Source of the DNA: Gammaproteobacteria bacterium
GTDB taxonomy: Bacteria; Pseudomonadota; Gammaproteobacteria; JAKDMP01
Direction: 5' to 3'
Length of the DNA: 64,000 nucleotides
NCBI GenBank assembly: GCA_027018875.1
Contig: JALUYA010000009.1
Coordinates: forward strand, 1 to 64,000
A program made the translations under genes and the position numbers. The stretch's first letter is position 1. Each line of letters starts with the position of its first letter. Shown here piece after piece: positions 1 through 9,878 of the stretch. The notes beneath the pieces are model-generated. The model was given only the letters and a program-made list of their open reading frames with translations, was not told the DNA's origin and made no database searches.

Positions 1-247
1 CATCCCGGCTTTGGGGTACCCGTAAGCTCAGCTTGCCTATGCGGGCGTAGATCGTCCTCGGGCGATAGCCGTTGCGATACCCCTTGCGCTCAGCGCTGCG
101 CTCATAATGCCCCACCGCCAGATGCTCGCTCATCTGCGTCTCCAATACCTGGTTCACCACCGTCTCAACCAGACCCTTCAGTCCCTCATCGCTCGTTAAA
201 AGTCCTTTCACCTGATCGCTACTCAGGTTAATCTCGTACTCGGCCAT
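1..247 (-). CDS. IS256-family (Mutator type) transposase, N-terminal part
   Basis: This reading frame starts at the ATG at 247 (minus) and runs off the left edge of the window, so the ORF track omits it. The translation begins MAEYEINLSSDQVKGLL and continues with GHYERSAERKGYRNGYRPR and a KLSLRVPQSRD stretch. This is the usual N-terminal region of IS256-family transposases. The catalytic DDE residues would lie outside the window. A GGAG-like site (aaaggagtaag) precedes the ATG. Whether the gene is intact cannot be judged from this fragment. Confidence 0.85.
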   Translation of the reverse strand, partial: MAEYEINLSSDQVKGLLTSDEGLKGLVETVVNQVLETQMSEHLAVGHYERSAERKGYRNGYRPRTIYARIGKLSLRVPQSRD

Positions 248-347
248 CTGCTTACTCCTTTCGGTTTGATGTCTCTAACAACAAATCTAACGGAAAGCAG
301 GTGGCCATCCACCTCAACTGAATTTACAGCAGTATAGGGACACTACC
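248..347 (-). mobile_element. Terminal region of the IS256-family element
   Basis: About 100 bases of non-coding DNA separate the transposase start from flanking sequence. It includes agtatagggacactacctcg, which resembles the terminal inverted repeats of IS256-family elements. The exact tip is inferred, because the other end is outside the window and the inverted repeat cannot be paired. Confidence 0.45.
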
Positions 348-356
348 TCGCGTTAA

Positions 357-590
357 CGCGACAGCAGTGAAACTCGATATATTTTTGTCTTGACATTGGG
401 GTCCACTTTATTGGACTCGTTTCGAGCGGATCTGGGCCACCTACGAAAAGTTTTGCGAAACCGTTCAGATCGCGGGCCGGAAGGGTTGTCGCTTCGAGAC
501 AAGGACCGGTACTTGTGGGTGAAGTCCAACGCGCGAGATCTGCAGGAGGAGATCGAGAATTGTTTTGCAAAGACCGTCGAACCCGCCTAA
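357..590 (+). pseudogene. Small ORF abutting the IS end, probably a 5'-truncated remnant
   Basis: The frame is open from 357, just outside the IS tip, to a stop at 590. It contains no ATG; the ORF-track start at 390 is a TTG. The product (SFRADLGHLRKVLRN... ...KSNARDLQEEIENCFAKT) is charged and helical with no domain I recognise. The most economical reading is the 3' end of a gene whose start was removed by the IS256-type insertion. A spurious ORF is also possible. Confidence 0.3.
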
Positions 591-677
591 CAGAATTAAA
601 GGGGCTACCATCGGATTTTGCATGATGACGGAGGCAGAGCATCCCTGCCAAGGTAGTCCATCGGCCGAGGCGTGCCC

Positions 678-2576
<1,899 letters not shown>

Positions 2577-2607
2577 CTACCTCCATAACGGCGGCGGGAA
2601 TACGAGC

Positions 2608-2700
2608 GCATCGTGTCTCGGGCCTTCCCTCCGCCGGTGTTAACCGGTTCAGGTTCCAAGGGTTTATCTCAGCACCGTCTTCATGGAGCACCCCCGGCCG
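2608..2700 (-). promoter_or_regulatory. TPP riboswitch (THI element) in the thiC leader
   Basis: Read on the minus strand, the leader contains the conserved CTGAGATAAACCCTTGGAACCTGA block followed by a GTTAACACCGGCGGAGGGAAG stretch. A 5' arm GGGGGTGC sits at about 2689-2696. These are the pyrimidine- and pyrophosphate-binding cores of the thiamine pyrophosphate riboswitch. It lies about 40 nt ahead of the thiC ATG. I see no obvious U-run terminator between it and thiC, so control of translation initiation seems more likely. Confidence 0.95.
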
Positions 2701-2765
2701 CGGCAACTAAGATAACCTTTCTCGGCATGGCGAATCAAGCCGCTTCCGTATGCCGGGAGCTGGTG

Positions 2766-3308
2766 TCAATTGGACATTTGCTTGACTTCCAGGCCCTGGT
2801 TGCGGCACCCACGCCGAAGCGAGGCGAGAAGCAACGGCATTACCCGTCTGCCCGCGTAGGCTTGCCGGCGCCCCCCCGGGTAGATTACCGACAGGCGCTC
2901 CAGGCGAATACAAACCACGCCGGCGCCCGGAAACCCGGCAGGCACGGCATGAAAGCTATTGACCTCGTAGTTTTTATCGGGGAGAAACGGCCCATGGCCG
3001 ATCAGAACCAAGACCAGTGGCCAGCCATGGCGATTGCGTGCCGGATGGCCCCGCACGGTATAGCCGCCTAATATGAAACGCACGCTCTGGATCGGAGTCG
3101 AAGCAGTGACCACAAATTGCACATAAACCGGCGTGGCGATTTTCCCGGTAGCCACCGCGATCTGCCCGGGAACTCCCAGGGCATAGACCAGAACGGGAAT
3201 ATTGTTTTTGCGGGCCCGGGCCAGTTCCGGCCCGAACGCCTGGCGCGCCGTCGGGGCACAGCCACCGAGAAGCAGCGCGGCAACCAACAGGAGCAGCTTG
3301 CTTCGCAT
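2766..3308 (-). CDS. Putative lipoprotein of unknown function
   Basis: The 180-residue product starts MRSKLLLLVAALLLGGCAPT. The LLGGC box would be cleaved by signal peptidase II and lipidated at the cysteine, so the protein is probably envelope-anchored. The mature part has a beta-rich stretch (TPVYVQFVVTASTPIQSVRFILGGYTVRG) that could be an immunoglobulin-like or sandwich fold, ending near CIRLERLSVIYPGG. I do not recognise a family. It points away from the thiC riboswitch region and stands alone between thiC and the mer-like operon. Confidence 0.7.
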   Translation of the reverse strand: MRSKLLLLVAALLLGGCAPTARQAFGPELARARKNNIPVLVYALGVPGQIAVATGKIATPVYVQFVVTASTPIQSVRFILGGYTVRGHPARNRHGWPLVLVLIGHGPFLPDKNYEVNSFHAVPAGFPGAGVVCIRLERLSVIYPGGRRQAYAGRRVMPLLLASLRRGCRNQGLEVKQMSN

Positions 3309-3427
3309 GAGGCCCTATTCACCGGTCCCTGAAGTAACCAAGGTTATTCGACCACCGGCGCGGGGTCAACCGCAACCCGGCAAGCTACCGAATTAGAACA
3401 GCCGCGGGGAGGCCGGTTCCGCGGCTA

Positions 3428-3973
3428 TCAGGCTTCGAGTCGCTGCCGGTGGCGGCGGGACGGACGGCATGCCGCGGGGGAGGCCAGGCGCCGGGCATTC
3501 TGGACCAGAGAGAGGAGTATAAGGGCGAGCGCCACGGAAAGCAGTTCCGTTTCGTGGGTGGCGATAAACCCCTGGGTCCAGCCACCGATCCCGCCGATTG
3601 CCGGGATTAGGCCGGCCAAAAACCCGAAAATGATGGGAATCAGCGGCCCACAGCAGAGCAGCGGCGTCAGGGCGCCGATCAGAACCCCGCCACCGGCACC
3701 GGCCGTGCGCGTCTTGGCTCCGCGGCGGATCAGCGCGGTCACGCTGCCGGTGACTCCGCCCATCGAGATCCCCAGCGCCAACGCCCACAGAGCCAGTTGC
3801 CAGTTGATCAGGCGCAGGGAGACCCAGCCGACGGCCCCGTTCGTCATGGATGCAGGAAGCACGAAGGCATAGGCGAGCGTGAACAGAACGGCGGCCGCGA
3901 GGCCCACCCGGCGGGCAAACCGATCCCGCCAGGCGAGTCCCAGCCCGGTTCGCAGCGTGCGGAGAAAGTTCAT
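3428..3973 (-). CDS. Membrane protein with intramembrane Cys-Cys pair, last gene of mer-like operon
   Basis: The product has 181 residues and about four predicted membrane spans. A Cys107-Cys108 pair lies inside a hydrophobic stretch (TPLLCCGPLIPIIFGF), recalling the vicinal cysteines of the first helix of MerT. The ATG at 3973 overlaps the stop of the thioredoxin-like gene by 4 nt (ATGA), so translation is coupled. The C-terminus is a basic tail. A role as a second mercuric-ion channel, or as an electron-transfer partner of the neighbouring thioredoxin-like protein, is inferred from position and the Cys pair only. Confidence 0.75.
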   Translation of the reverse strand: MNFLRTLRTGLGLAWRDRFARRVGLAAAVLFTLAYAFVLPASMTNGAVGWVSLRLINWQLALWALALGISMGGVTGSVTALIRRGAKTRTAGAGGGVLIGALTPLLCCGPLIPIIFGFLAGLIPAIGGIGGWTQGFIATHETELLSVALALILLSLVQNARRLASPAACRPSRRHRQRLEA

Positions 3974-4557
3974 CGGAATGGGGCCCCGACAAAGCCAAGA
4001 ATGGTGCCCAGCGTTGCCGCGGGAGCCCCAGAGATGGTCTGCAAGGTCCCATCGGCCCGAATGAGAAAATAGATATCTGCATAGCCTCGCGGATTGTAGG
4101 CCTTTTCAAATGCCGGGGTGGCTTCCCCGAAGGTCCAGTTGGACTGCCGGAGCAAGGCGGGAGCGACCGAACTCACGAAGGCGCGGATGCCCGGGCCGGG
4201 GTAACCGCCATTGCCGACGTTACGCAGTACGACGACCCGGAGCCCGGCATCGTGCAGCAGGGGAGCATGCCGGGCGAGGACCCGCAGACCCGCCGCGCAG
4301 CTGCTGCACCAGGTGGACACCAGCCACAACAAAGTTTTGTGGCCGGTAAGCGTTGCGGTAGAGCGCGGGGTGCCCCCGACCAGAAATGGTGCAACCGGTG
4401 CCGGCTGGTTGGGGCTGGCCGCTTGTGCCGGCGCCGGGACCACAAAGATCCCCGCCGCGAGAACGAGCAGGGCCGCCTGAAGGGCGGAGCGCAGGCGGTG
4501 AGGGCGAGGGGTTACACCCCATGAACCGAAAAGATCACAAAGTCCAAGGTATTGCAT
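3970..4557 (-). CDS. Periplasmic thioredoxin-like (TlpA-type) protein in mer-like operon
   Basis: The ORF track begins this frame at 4941, but the real start is likely the ATG at 4557, which overlaps the stop of the MerT-like gene by one base (TGATG). The 195-residue product has a hydrophobic signal segment (about residues 25-45, ending APAQA). It is followed by a thioredoxin-like fold with LLWLVSTWCSSCAAG, placing a CxxC at residues 84-87. The motif WCSSC differs from the WCGPC of classical thioredoxins. In this context it may handle Hg(II) or keep cysteines of the transporters reduced; that is inference. Confidence 0.8.
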   Translation of the reverse strand: MQYLGLCDLFGSWGVTPRPHRLRSALQAALLVLAAGIFVVPAPAQAASPNQPAPVAPFLVGGTPRSTATLTGHKTLLWLVSTWCSSCAAGLRVLARHAPLLHDAGLRVVVLRNVGNGGYPGPGIRAFVSSVAPALLRQSNWTFGEATPAFEKAYNPRGYADIYFLIRADGTLQTISGAPAATLGTILGFVGAPFR

Positions 4558-5006
4558 CAGGAAACTCCTTTTTTGCATTGGGGTTCGATAACGTAACGGT
4601 GTTGGCGGTATTGATCGAAGAGACCCTTGGCCGAGCCGGCTATCAGGACGGCCATGCCAATGTATATCATTAGGGATCCGAGCGATTTCGTACCATGAAT
4701 GATGTGTGGCAGCATAACGCCTACCCAGGCCACGACGCCGCCGGCAAGACCGATCCAAAATGGCGGATAGCGCCGAGCGTGCCCGGCGAGGACGCGGCCC
4801 TGGATGTGCAGATTCCATACGATCCAGGCAACCGAGAGCGTCATCAGCGGCCCGAGCACATAGATGCTGAAGAGGTGGCGAATCGCCCCGAGACCAAAAG
4901 TGGCCGCGGTGGCGGCAATGATCGGTCCGGCCCCCAGGCAACAGGCGCTGACAAAAAATGAACCCAGGAAGCCGAAAGACTGGCGAGTGAAGATCCGTTG
5001 CTGCAT
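4557..5006 (-). CDS. MerT/MerC-like mercuric ion membrane transporter
   Basis: The 149-residue protein has about four hydrophobic segments. A vicinal cysteine pair lies in the first (FFVSACCLGAGPI, Cys22-Cys23), as in the MerT and MerC families that pass Hg(II) across the inner membrane to MerA. A further cysteine lies near the C-terminus (EPQCKKG). The start is preceded by GGAGG. It is longer than typical MerT (about 116 residues) and I could not confirm the second, cytoplasmic Cys pair of MerT. The symbol is therefore left blank, although mercuric transport is the best call. Confidence 0.75.
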   Translation of the reverse strand: MQQRIFTRQSFGFLGSFFVSACCLGAGPIIAATAATFGLGAIRHLFSIYVLGPLMTLSVAWIVWNLHIQGRVLAGHARRYPPFWIGLAGGVVAWVGVMLPHIIHGTKSLGSLMIYIGMAVLIAGSAKGLFDQYRQHRYVIEPQCKKGVS

Positions 5007-5141
5007 AGAAACCTCCGGGTAAGTAAAAAACTATTTAAAAAATCCCAATAAATACATCAAGTGTTGCACTATCCCCTCTTCATAACCAGGAGATGCTTTT
5101 ACATCCGAATCGATGCCATTGTGGTACATCTCTGCTGCACG

Positions 5142-5516
5142 TTATGGACAACATCCTTGCCCTTCAGAGAAAACGCCGGAAAAGTCAATTTCACCAGATA
5201 AACGTTTTATATAAAAGTCTGCATCTTTCTGAAAAACGGCCATACAATGTGGACATTTACAAAAATTCAACTTCTCCCCCTGATAGTTGATTTCCACGGT
5301 TTGATCTATTGGCTTTTCTGCTAAACAACTGGGGCACACAACGAGATTATTGGTTTCCTCAAGTAGGGCTTCAGGGTTTTTCTCGAACATGGCGGCACAT
5401 CCATCGCAACAGAACGAATATTCTTTTTCTTGGTATTTCTGTGTTACCGCACTCCCTTTGGTAATACCTAATCTCACAAGGGAACAACCACATGTAGGGC
5501 AAACCAGTGTTTTCAT
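5142..5516 (-). CDS. Cysteine-rich tandem TRASH/YHS-like metal-binding protein (MerH-like)
   Basis: The 124-residue product carries 13 cysteines. Two similar halves can be seen: CPTCGC followed by YSFCCDGCAAMFEKNPE, and CPSC followed by LNFCKCPHCMAVFQKDAD. Each resembles the treble-clef TRASH/YHS domain. The protein ends GQGCCP, echoing the vicinal cysteines at the MerA C-terminus. A TRASH-domain metallochaperone, MerH, is known beside merA in Sulfolobus, so a cytoplasmic Hg(II) carrier is a reasonable proposal. Base composition is clearly more AT-rich than neighbouring genes, which suggests a separate origin. Confidence 0.75.
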   Translation of the reverse strand: MKTLVCPTCGCSLVRLGITKGSAVTQKYQEKEYSFCCDGCAAMFEKNPEALLEETNNLVVCPSCLAEKPIDQTVEINYQGEKLNFCKCPHCMAVFQKDADFYIKRLSGEIDFSGVFSEGQGCCP

Positions 5517-5540
5517 TTTGATGTCTCCGTATTTAAGAAA

Positions 5541-7175
5541 TTAACCGGCGCAGCACGAGAGCTGCGAGACATCCCGGGTAAAGGTCTGGGCGCAAAGCTT
5601 GATGCCCTCGACCAGGGTGAGGTAGGGGAACAACTGGCCGGCCAGGTCCTCCACCGTCATGTGGTTGCGGATCGCCAAGGCCGCGCTTTGGATAATCTCA
5701 CCGGCCTCAGGCGCCAGCACCTGGGCCCCCAGCAGGCGCCCGTTTTCCTTGTTTGCCACGAGCTTGATGAAACCGCGGGTGTCGAAGTTGGCCAAGGCCC
5801 GCGGCACGTTCTCCAGCTCCAGCGTGCGGGTTTCCACGTCCAGGTGCCGCAATCGAGCCGTTTCCTCGGTGAGCCCGACACCGGCGACTCCCGGGTCGGT
5901 AAACACCACCGTGGGCATGGTACTCAAGTCCAACGTGGCCTCGCCGCCGGTCATGTTGATCGCGGCGCGGGTCCCCGCCGCCGCCGCCACATAGACGAAT
6001 TGGGGATTCGCCGTGCAATCGCCCGCCGCATAAATGTGCTCGGCACCGGTGCGAAGATGCGAATCCACGCGAATGGCTCCATTCGGCTCGGTGGCGACAC
6101 CGGCCAGTTCCAGGCCCAGGCCATCCGTATTGGCTCGGCGCCCCACCACGACCAGCAGCCGCTCGGTCCGGATCGTCTCGCCGTCGACGCGGAGTTCGAA
6201 CTTACCCCCCGCATGGCACACCGACTCGGTCCCGGCGCCGGTGAGAATCCTCAGGCCCTCCTGGCCCAGGTAGCGTTTGAGCCGCTCGCCCAGGAGCGGA
6301 TCCTCGCGGGGAAGCAGACGTGGGGCCAGTTCGATGACGGTGACTTTCACCCCGAGGCGGAAGAACGCCTGGGCGAGTTCGAGACCGACCGCCGAGCCGC
6401 CGAGTACTACGAGCGAGGTCGGTAGCTCAGTTGCTGCGAGCGCCTCGGTGGAGGTCCAGTAGGGCGTACCGGCAAGGCCCGGGATGGAGGGGATGGCGGG
6501 CACGGCACCGGTGGCGATCAGGATGCGATCCGGGCGCAGGCGGTGGCGCCCGTCCTCGGCTTCCACCTCGATCTGGCGCCTGCCGCCGAAGCGTGCTCGG
6601 CCGCGGATCAGGTGGATATGCTCGTTGGCATCGAGAATCGACTGGTACTTGGCCTGGCGCAACTCCTCCACTCGGTGCTGCTGCTGGGCCTGGAGCCGGG
6701 CCCGGTCCACGGCCAGGGCGGCGTGTCCGAGCCCGGCGAAGGGGTGATGCCCCGCATAGTGGCGCACCAGGGCGGCACGGATGAAGATCTTCGAGGGTAC
6801 GCAGCCGACATTGACACAAGTGCCTCCGAGGACACCCTGCTCGATCATGGTCACCCGGGCGCCGGCCTCGCCGGCACGAATCGCCGCGGCGAAGGCCGCC
6901 GAACCCGAGCCGATGATCGCGATTTCAAGGCCACCACTCGATGAGGATATCGAGTCGGCGGCGTTTCCGAGCGGCGCGAGCCGGTAAGGGGTATCGGCAA
7001 GGGCCCGGTCCAGGGCTTCGCCCGAGGGCGGGATCCCGCTACGCAACCGGGCACGGGCCCGTGTATAGTCCACCTCGGCATCGATACCCGCCTGTTCGCG
7101 CAAGAGCCGCTCAAGCGTATGAGCGCAGTCCGCGCAGTGCATACCGGCGACGCTCCACTCTTTCGTTGTGGTCAT
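5541..7175 (-). CDS. merA: Mercuric reductase MerA
   Basis: MerA is the flavoprotein disulfide reductase that reduces Hg(II) to volatile Hg(0) with NADPH in the cytoplasm. The start at 7175 (MTTTKEWSV) is chosen over the upstream ORF start because GGAGG lies 8 nt before it. Domain order: an N-terminal heavy-metal-associated domain with GMHCADCA, FAD-binding GSGSAAFAAA, the redox-active CVNVGCVPSK, an NADPH domain, and a dimerisation domain ending in the Hg-binding pair LSCCAG. At 544 residues it matches one-HMA MerA proteins. It is the first gene after the MerR-type promoter. Confidence 0.97.
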   Translation of the reverse strand: MTTTKEWSVAGMHCADCAHTLERLLREQAGIDAEVDYTRARARLRSGIPPSGEALDRALADTPYRLAPLGNAADSISSSSGGLEIAIIGSGSAAFAAAIRAGEAGARVTMIEQGVLGGTCVNVGCVPSKIFIRAALVRHYAGHHPFAGLGHAALAVDRARLQAQQQHRVEELRQAKYQSILDANEHIHLIRGRARFGGRRQIEVEAEDGRHRLRPDRILIATGAVPAIPSIPGLAGTPYWTSTEALAATELPTSLVVLGGSAVGLELAQAFFRLGVKVTVIELAPRLLPREDPLLGERLKRYLGQEGLRILTGAGTESVCHAGGKFELRVDGETIRTERLLVVVGRRANTDGLGLELAGVATEPNGAIRVDSHLRTGAEHIYAAGDCTANPQFVYVAAAAGTRAAINMTGGEATLDLSTMPTVVFTDPGVAGVGLTEETARLRHLDVETRTLELENVPRALANFDTRGFIKLVANKENGRLLGAQVLAPEAGEIIQSAALAIRNHMTVEDLAGQLFPYLTLVEGIKLCAQTFTRDVSQLSCCAG

Positions 7176-7204
7176 GAAATACACCTCCGGGAGGAATAGA
7201 CTTA

Positions 7205-7235
7205 CTATAAACCCGGTACCTAGGTACCGTGTCAA
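7205..7235 (-). promoter_or_regulatory. MerR-type promoter/operator of the mer-like operon
   Basis: On the minus strand there is TTGACA (7230-7235), a 19-nt spacer and TTATAG (7205-7210). The spacer holds the 16-nt perfect palindrome CGGTACCTAGGTACCG, which has the GTAC-N4-GTAC form of the mercury-responsive MerR operator. The over-long 19-nt spacer is the hallmark of promoters activated by MerR-type DNA distortion. No merR gene is seen within this window. Confidence 0.85.
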
Positions 7236-7511
7236 GTCCCCTTTTCGGCCAAGGCCACGAGGCGGGCGGGCAACCGCGGTACACCTGCTCGACTTCCTGC
7301 ACCAGGTGAAACCCCCGGGATTTTATGGTGCCCTGCGCGGCGACCGGACCGTGCCCGAGGGTCCGCTCCGCCGGGACCGTGCGGGGATCGGGTTATCCGC
7401 AGGAGACAATGTTGTAGATGGCATCCTGGGCGCCTGCCTGCCGCAGCCTGTTATCCTACCTCCACGCCTGTCATATGGCAGGGGGGTTGCCAGGGATACT
7501 ATTGGAGTACC

Positions 7512-8102
7512 GTGATGGGAGCCAAAAAGATGGGGGCGGACACCTTGCAACCGGGGCTCGATCCCCAAGCCTGGGTCAAACGACATGGCGATGCCCTGTT
7601 TCGCTACGCCCTGGTTCATTTGCACGATCGGGCGCAGGCGCAGGACTTGGTGCAGGAGACTTTTCTCGCCGCCCTCAAGGCGCGGGAGCGTTATGCCGGG
7701 CGTTCGAGCGAGCGCGGGTGGCTCCTGGGCATCCTCAAGCACAAGATTATGGATGAATATCGGCGCCGGAGACGGGAGCAGCCCCTGCCGGAAAACGATC
7801 GTGAGATCGATGCCCTGTTTCTCGATAATGGCCGCTGGCGGGAAGGTCCGTCCGCCTGGCCCGATCCGGAACGAGCGTTTGAGGATGATCGGTTTATCGC
7901 GGCCTTGCGTGAATGCCTGGCAGCATTGCCCGGCAGGCAAGCCGAGGTTTTTGCCCTGGTCGAGTTGGATGGCCTAGAGACCAAAGCGGTTTGTAAGGGT
8001 TTGAAGATCACTTCGACCAATCTGTGGGTCATGATGCATCGGGCGCGGCTGCGATTGCGTCAATGCATTGAACGCCGTGGGTTTGGGAGACTGCCATGCT
8101 GA
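7512..8102 (+). CDS. ECF-family RNA polymerase sigma factor
   Basis: The 196-residue product has region 2 (HDRAQAQDLVQETFLAALKARERY, then GWLLGILKHKIMDEYRRRRRE) and region 4 (CLAALPGRQAEVFALVELDGLETKAVCKGLKITSTNLWVMMHRARLRLRQCIE). It therefore directs RNA polymerase to a specific stress regulon. The tool start is GTG at 7512; the ATG at 7515 is equally possible. The 3' end overlaps the next gene by 7 nt, and that gene encodes a putative zinc-binding anti-sigma factor, the usual arrangement. The signal is unknown. Confidence 0.9.
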   Translation: MMGAKKMGADTLQPGLDPQAWVKRHGDALFRYALVHLHDRAQAQDLVQETFLAALKARERYAGRSSERGWLLGILKHKIMDEYRRRRREQPLPENDREIDALFLDNGRWREGPSAWPDPERAFEDDRFIAALRECLAALPGRQAEVFALVELDGLETKAVCKGLKITSTNLWVMMHRARLRLRQCIERRGFGRLPC

Positions 8103-8383
8103 GTTGCCGTGATGCAACCAGGCTGATTTCGCGCCGCCTGGATGAGCCGCTCGCCCGGCGGGAACGCTGGGCGCTGCGGCTGCACCTGCTGTTCTGCTAT
8201 TGGTGCCGGCGATTTGCGGCCCAGGTCCGGGTGCTGCATCACGGCCTGTACCCCGGGGGAAGGCTGCATCGGAAACTCATGGACCAGGGGGGGGAATCTC
8301 TCGCTCCGGAGGCGGCGCGGCACATGGAAGAACGCTTGCAACAGGCACTTACAGAGCCAACCGACGAAAACGGCCGCCACTGA
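8096..8383 (+). CDS. Putative anti-sigma factor with zinc-finger (zf-HC2/ZAS-like) motif
   Basis: The 95-residue cytoplasmic protein begins MLSCRDATRLISRRLDEPL and carries the H-x3-C-x2-C signature LHLLFCYWC typical of ZAS anti-sigma factors. There is no transmembrane segment, so it would sequester its sigma factor in the cytoplasm. It overlaps the sigma gene by 7 nt, which indicates translational coupling. Similar short proteins accompany ECF sigma factors next to DUF302 or membrane genes in proteobacteria; that comparison is from memory, not a search. Confidence 0.75.
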   Translation: MLSCRDATRLISRRLDEPLARRERWALRLHLLFCYWCRRFAAQVRVLHHGLYPGGRLHRKLMDQGGESLAPEAARHMEERLQQALTEPTDENGRH

Positions 8384-8552
8384 CACAAAGGTGGATCGGC
8401 ACGCGGCCGGATTCCGCCGAACCGACTGAATAGATCCGCAATTCCCTGTGCCGAAACCCGACACAAACCCGAATGCGACCGGCGGTTGGGCGGGGGAACA
8501 AGGCGGCACTACCCGGAGGCAGTGGCCGCCGATTTTCTCAAAAGTGCAGCGA

Positions 8553-9308
8553 CTAGAGTTTTAAGTGGGCCCCCCACAGGGTGCTTGTATGCGTTCGCGA
8601 GCGTGATGTAAGCCAACCGAGTACCGCGCCGAACACGGTATGGGCGAGATATACGGTGATGGCAAAGCCGGACCCCATCGCCAGGCCGAACAGGCCGATG
8701 TCGCCCAGCATCTTCATATCCGGACTGATCATGAAAAAGGTTGCGATAACCCAGGCGAAGGGAATGGCGAGCCACCAGCGCCGGCGGCCGAAGACCAGGG
8801 TCCAAACCAAAGTAAAGCCGATGCCGTTGACCAGGATGTGATCGCCCCAGCCGACGATGTCGCTCCAGATATTGGGGCCTTCCATAAAGCGATTGGTAAT
8901 CAGCACGCCCATCAGCATGGGCATGGAGCCGGGCATGGCGTGAAAGACATTAAAACCAATGGCGCGCACGACTTCGAGTCCGGCGGTCGCGAGCGGCCCG
9001 GCAATGGCGGCGGCAAGAATGCCGCGATACAGGCGTTGCCAGCCGTAATGCCGGGCCAGGAAGGTGATGACCAGGACCACGGCGATGGCCGGGAGCAGGG
9101 CGAACGTGGCGTAAAAATTCATGGAGCCATACCCGGCGGCAGCGCCGACGAACATCAGCGGCGAAACGCCGGCCGCCGCCAGCACGATGCCGGTGGCAAC
9201 CAGCTCGGCCGGGTTAACGATGGTGAGCGGCCCCAGCTTCAGTTCGGTACCGGCGAACCGTAAGGCCCGGTTCGGGGAATTCGTTGATGGTTGCGTCATG
9301 GTACTCAT
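8553..9308 (-). CDS. Polytopic membrane protein of unknown function
   Basis: The 251-residue product has about six or seven hydrophobic spans and no catalytic motif I recognise. It opens with a short polar N-terminus and then LGPLTIVNPAELVATGIVLAAAGVSPLMFVG. The ATG at 9308 follows GGAG. It lies about 70 nt downstream of the DUF302-type secreted protein on the same strand, so the two may be co-transcribed. They converge on the ECF sigma/anti-sigma pair. A link between them and that sigma factor is plausible but unproven. Confidence 0.65.
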   Translation of the reverse strand: MSTMTQPSTNSPNRALRFAGTELKLGPLTIVNPAELVATGIVLAAAGVSPLMFVGAAAGYGSMNFYATFALLPAIAVVLVITFLARHYGWQRLYRGILAAAIAGPLATAGLEVVRAIGFNVFHAMPGSMPMLMGVLITNRFMEGPNIWSDIVGWGDHILVNGIGFTLVWTLVFGRRRWWLAIPFAWVIATFFMISPDMKMLGDIGLFGLAMGSGFAITVYLAHTVFGAVLGWLTSRSRTHTSTLWGAHLKL

Positions 9309-9374
9309 GTCGATTCTCCGCGGGGAGGGCTAAAAAGACCGCGACCGGCACGAGGCCGGCCGCGGGTGGAGGTA

Positions 9375-9878
9375 TTACCGAGCCGCCTGCGAGACGATTA
9401 TGTTGAATTTCTTGTCCAGCATCCGGCCGGGTATGGCCAGCTTCGGGTTGATGGCACCCAGCAGTACGGAAGGCTTGAAGTAACCGATGTAGGCCTTACC
9501 ATGTTCGGCCCAGACGTAGATACGCAAGGGCAGAACGGCACCGACGGCCGGGTTCATCGAAAACAGCTTCTTTCCGCTCCGTGGGTTGCCGACCAGGAAG
9601 GAGCGCCCACCCTCCAGGCGGAGCCCGGTCATGGATAGAATGGCCGCCTGATTGATTTTGCCCATAACCATCAGCCCGTTGTCTTTGACCGCGCGAACCA
9701 GGGCGCGCACGGTGGCGTCGTAGGTCCGATTGGATGTGCTCAAGTAAAAGGAGGGGCTTGGCATGCTAGCGCCCCCGGACGGGGCACCGGCCAACGCCGG
9801 GGCCGATTGGGCGCCGAGCGCCAGCATACCGAGAAGAGCCGCTGCGGCGGTGAAAGCATGAATCCGTTTAAAGTGCAT
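9375..9878 (-). CDS. Secreted DUF302-domain protein
   Basis: The ORF track starts at 10115, but the ATG at 9878 has a strong AGGAGG seven bases upstream and gives a proper signal peptide (MHFKRIHAFTAAAALLGMLALGAQSAPALA). The mature part (SNRTYDATVRALVRAVKDNGLMVMGKINQAAI ... LPLRIYVWAEHGKAYIGYF) is a DUF302 fold, found in periplasmic proteins often associated with oxidative-stress or sulfur genes. The length of 167 residues fits. It is upstream of, and co-directional with, the membrane protein gene. Confidence 0.8.
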   Translation of the reverse strand: MHFKRIHAFTAAAALLGMLALGAQSAPALAGAPSGGASMPSPSFYLSTSNRTYDATVRALVRAVKDNGLMVMGKINQAAILSMTGLRLEGGRSFLVGNPRSGKKLFSMNPAVGAVLPLRIYVWAEHGKAYIGYFKPSVLLGAINPKLAIPGRMLDKKFNIIVSQAAR

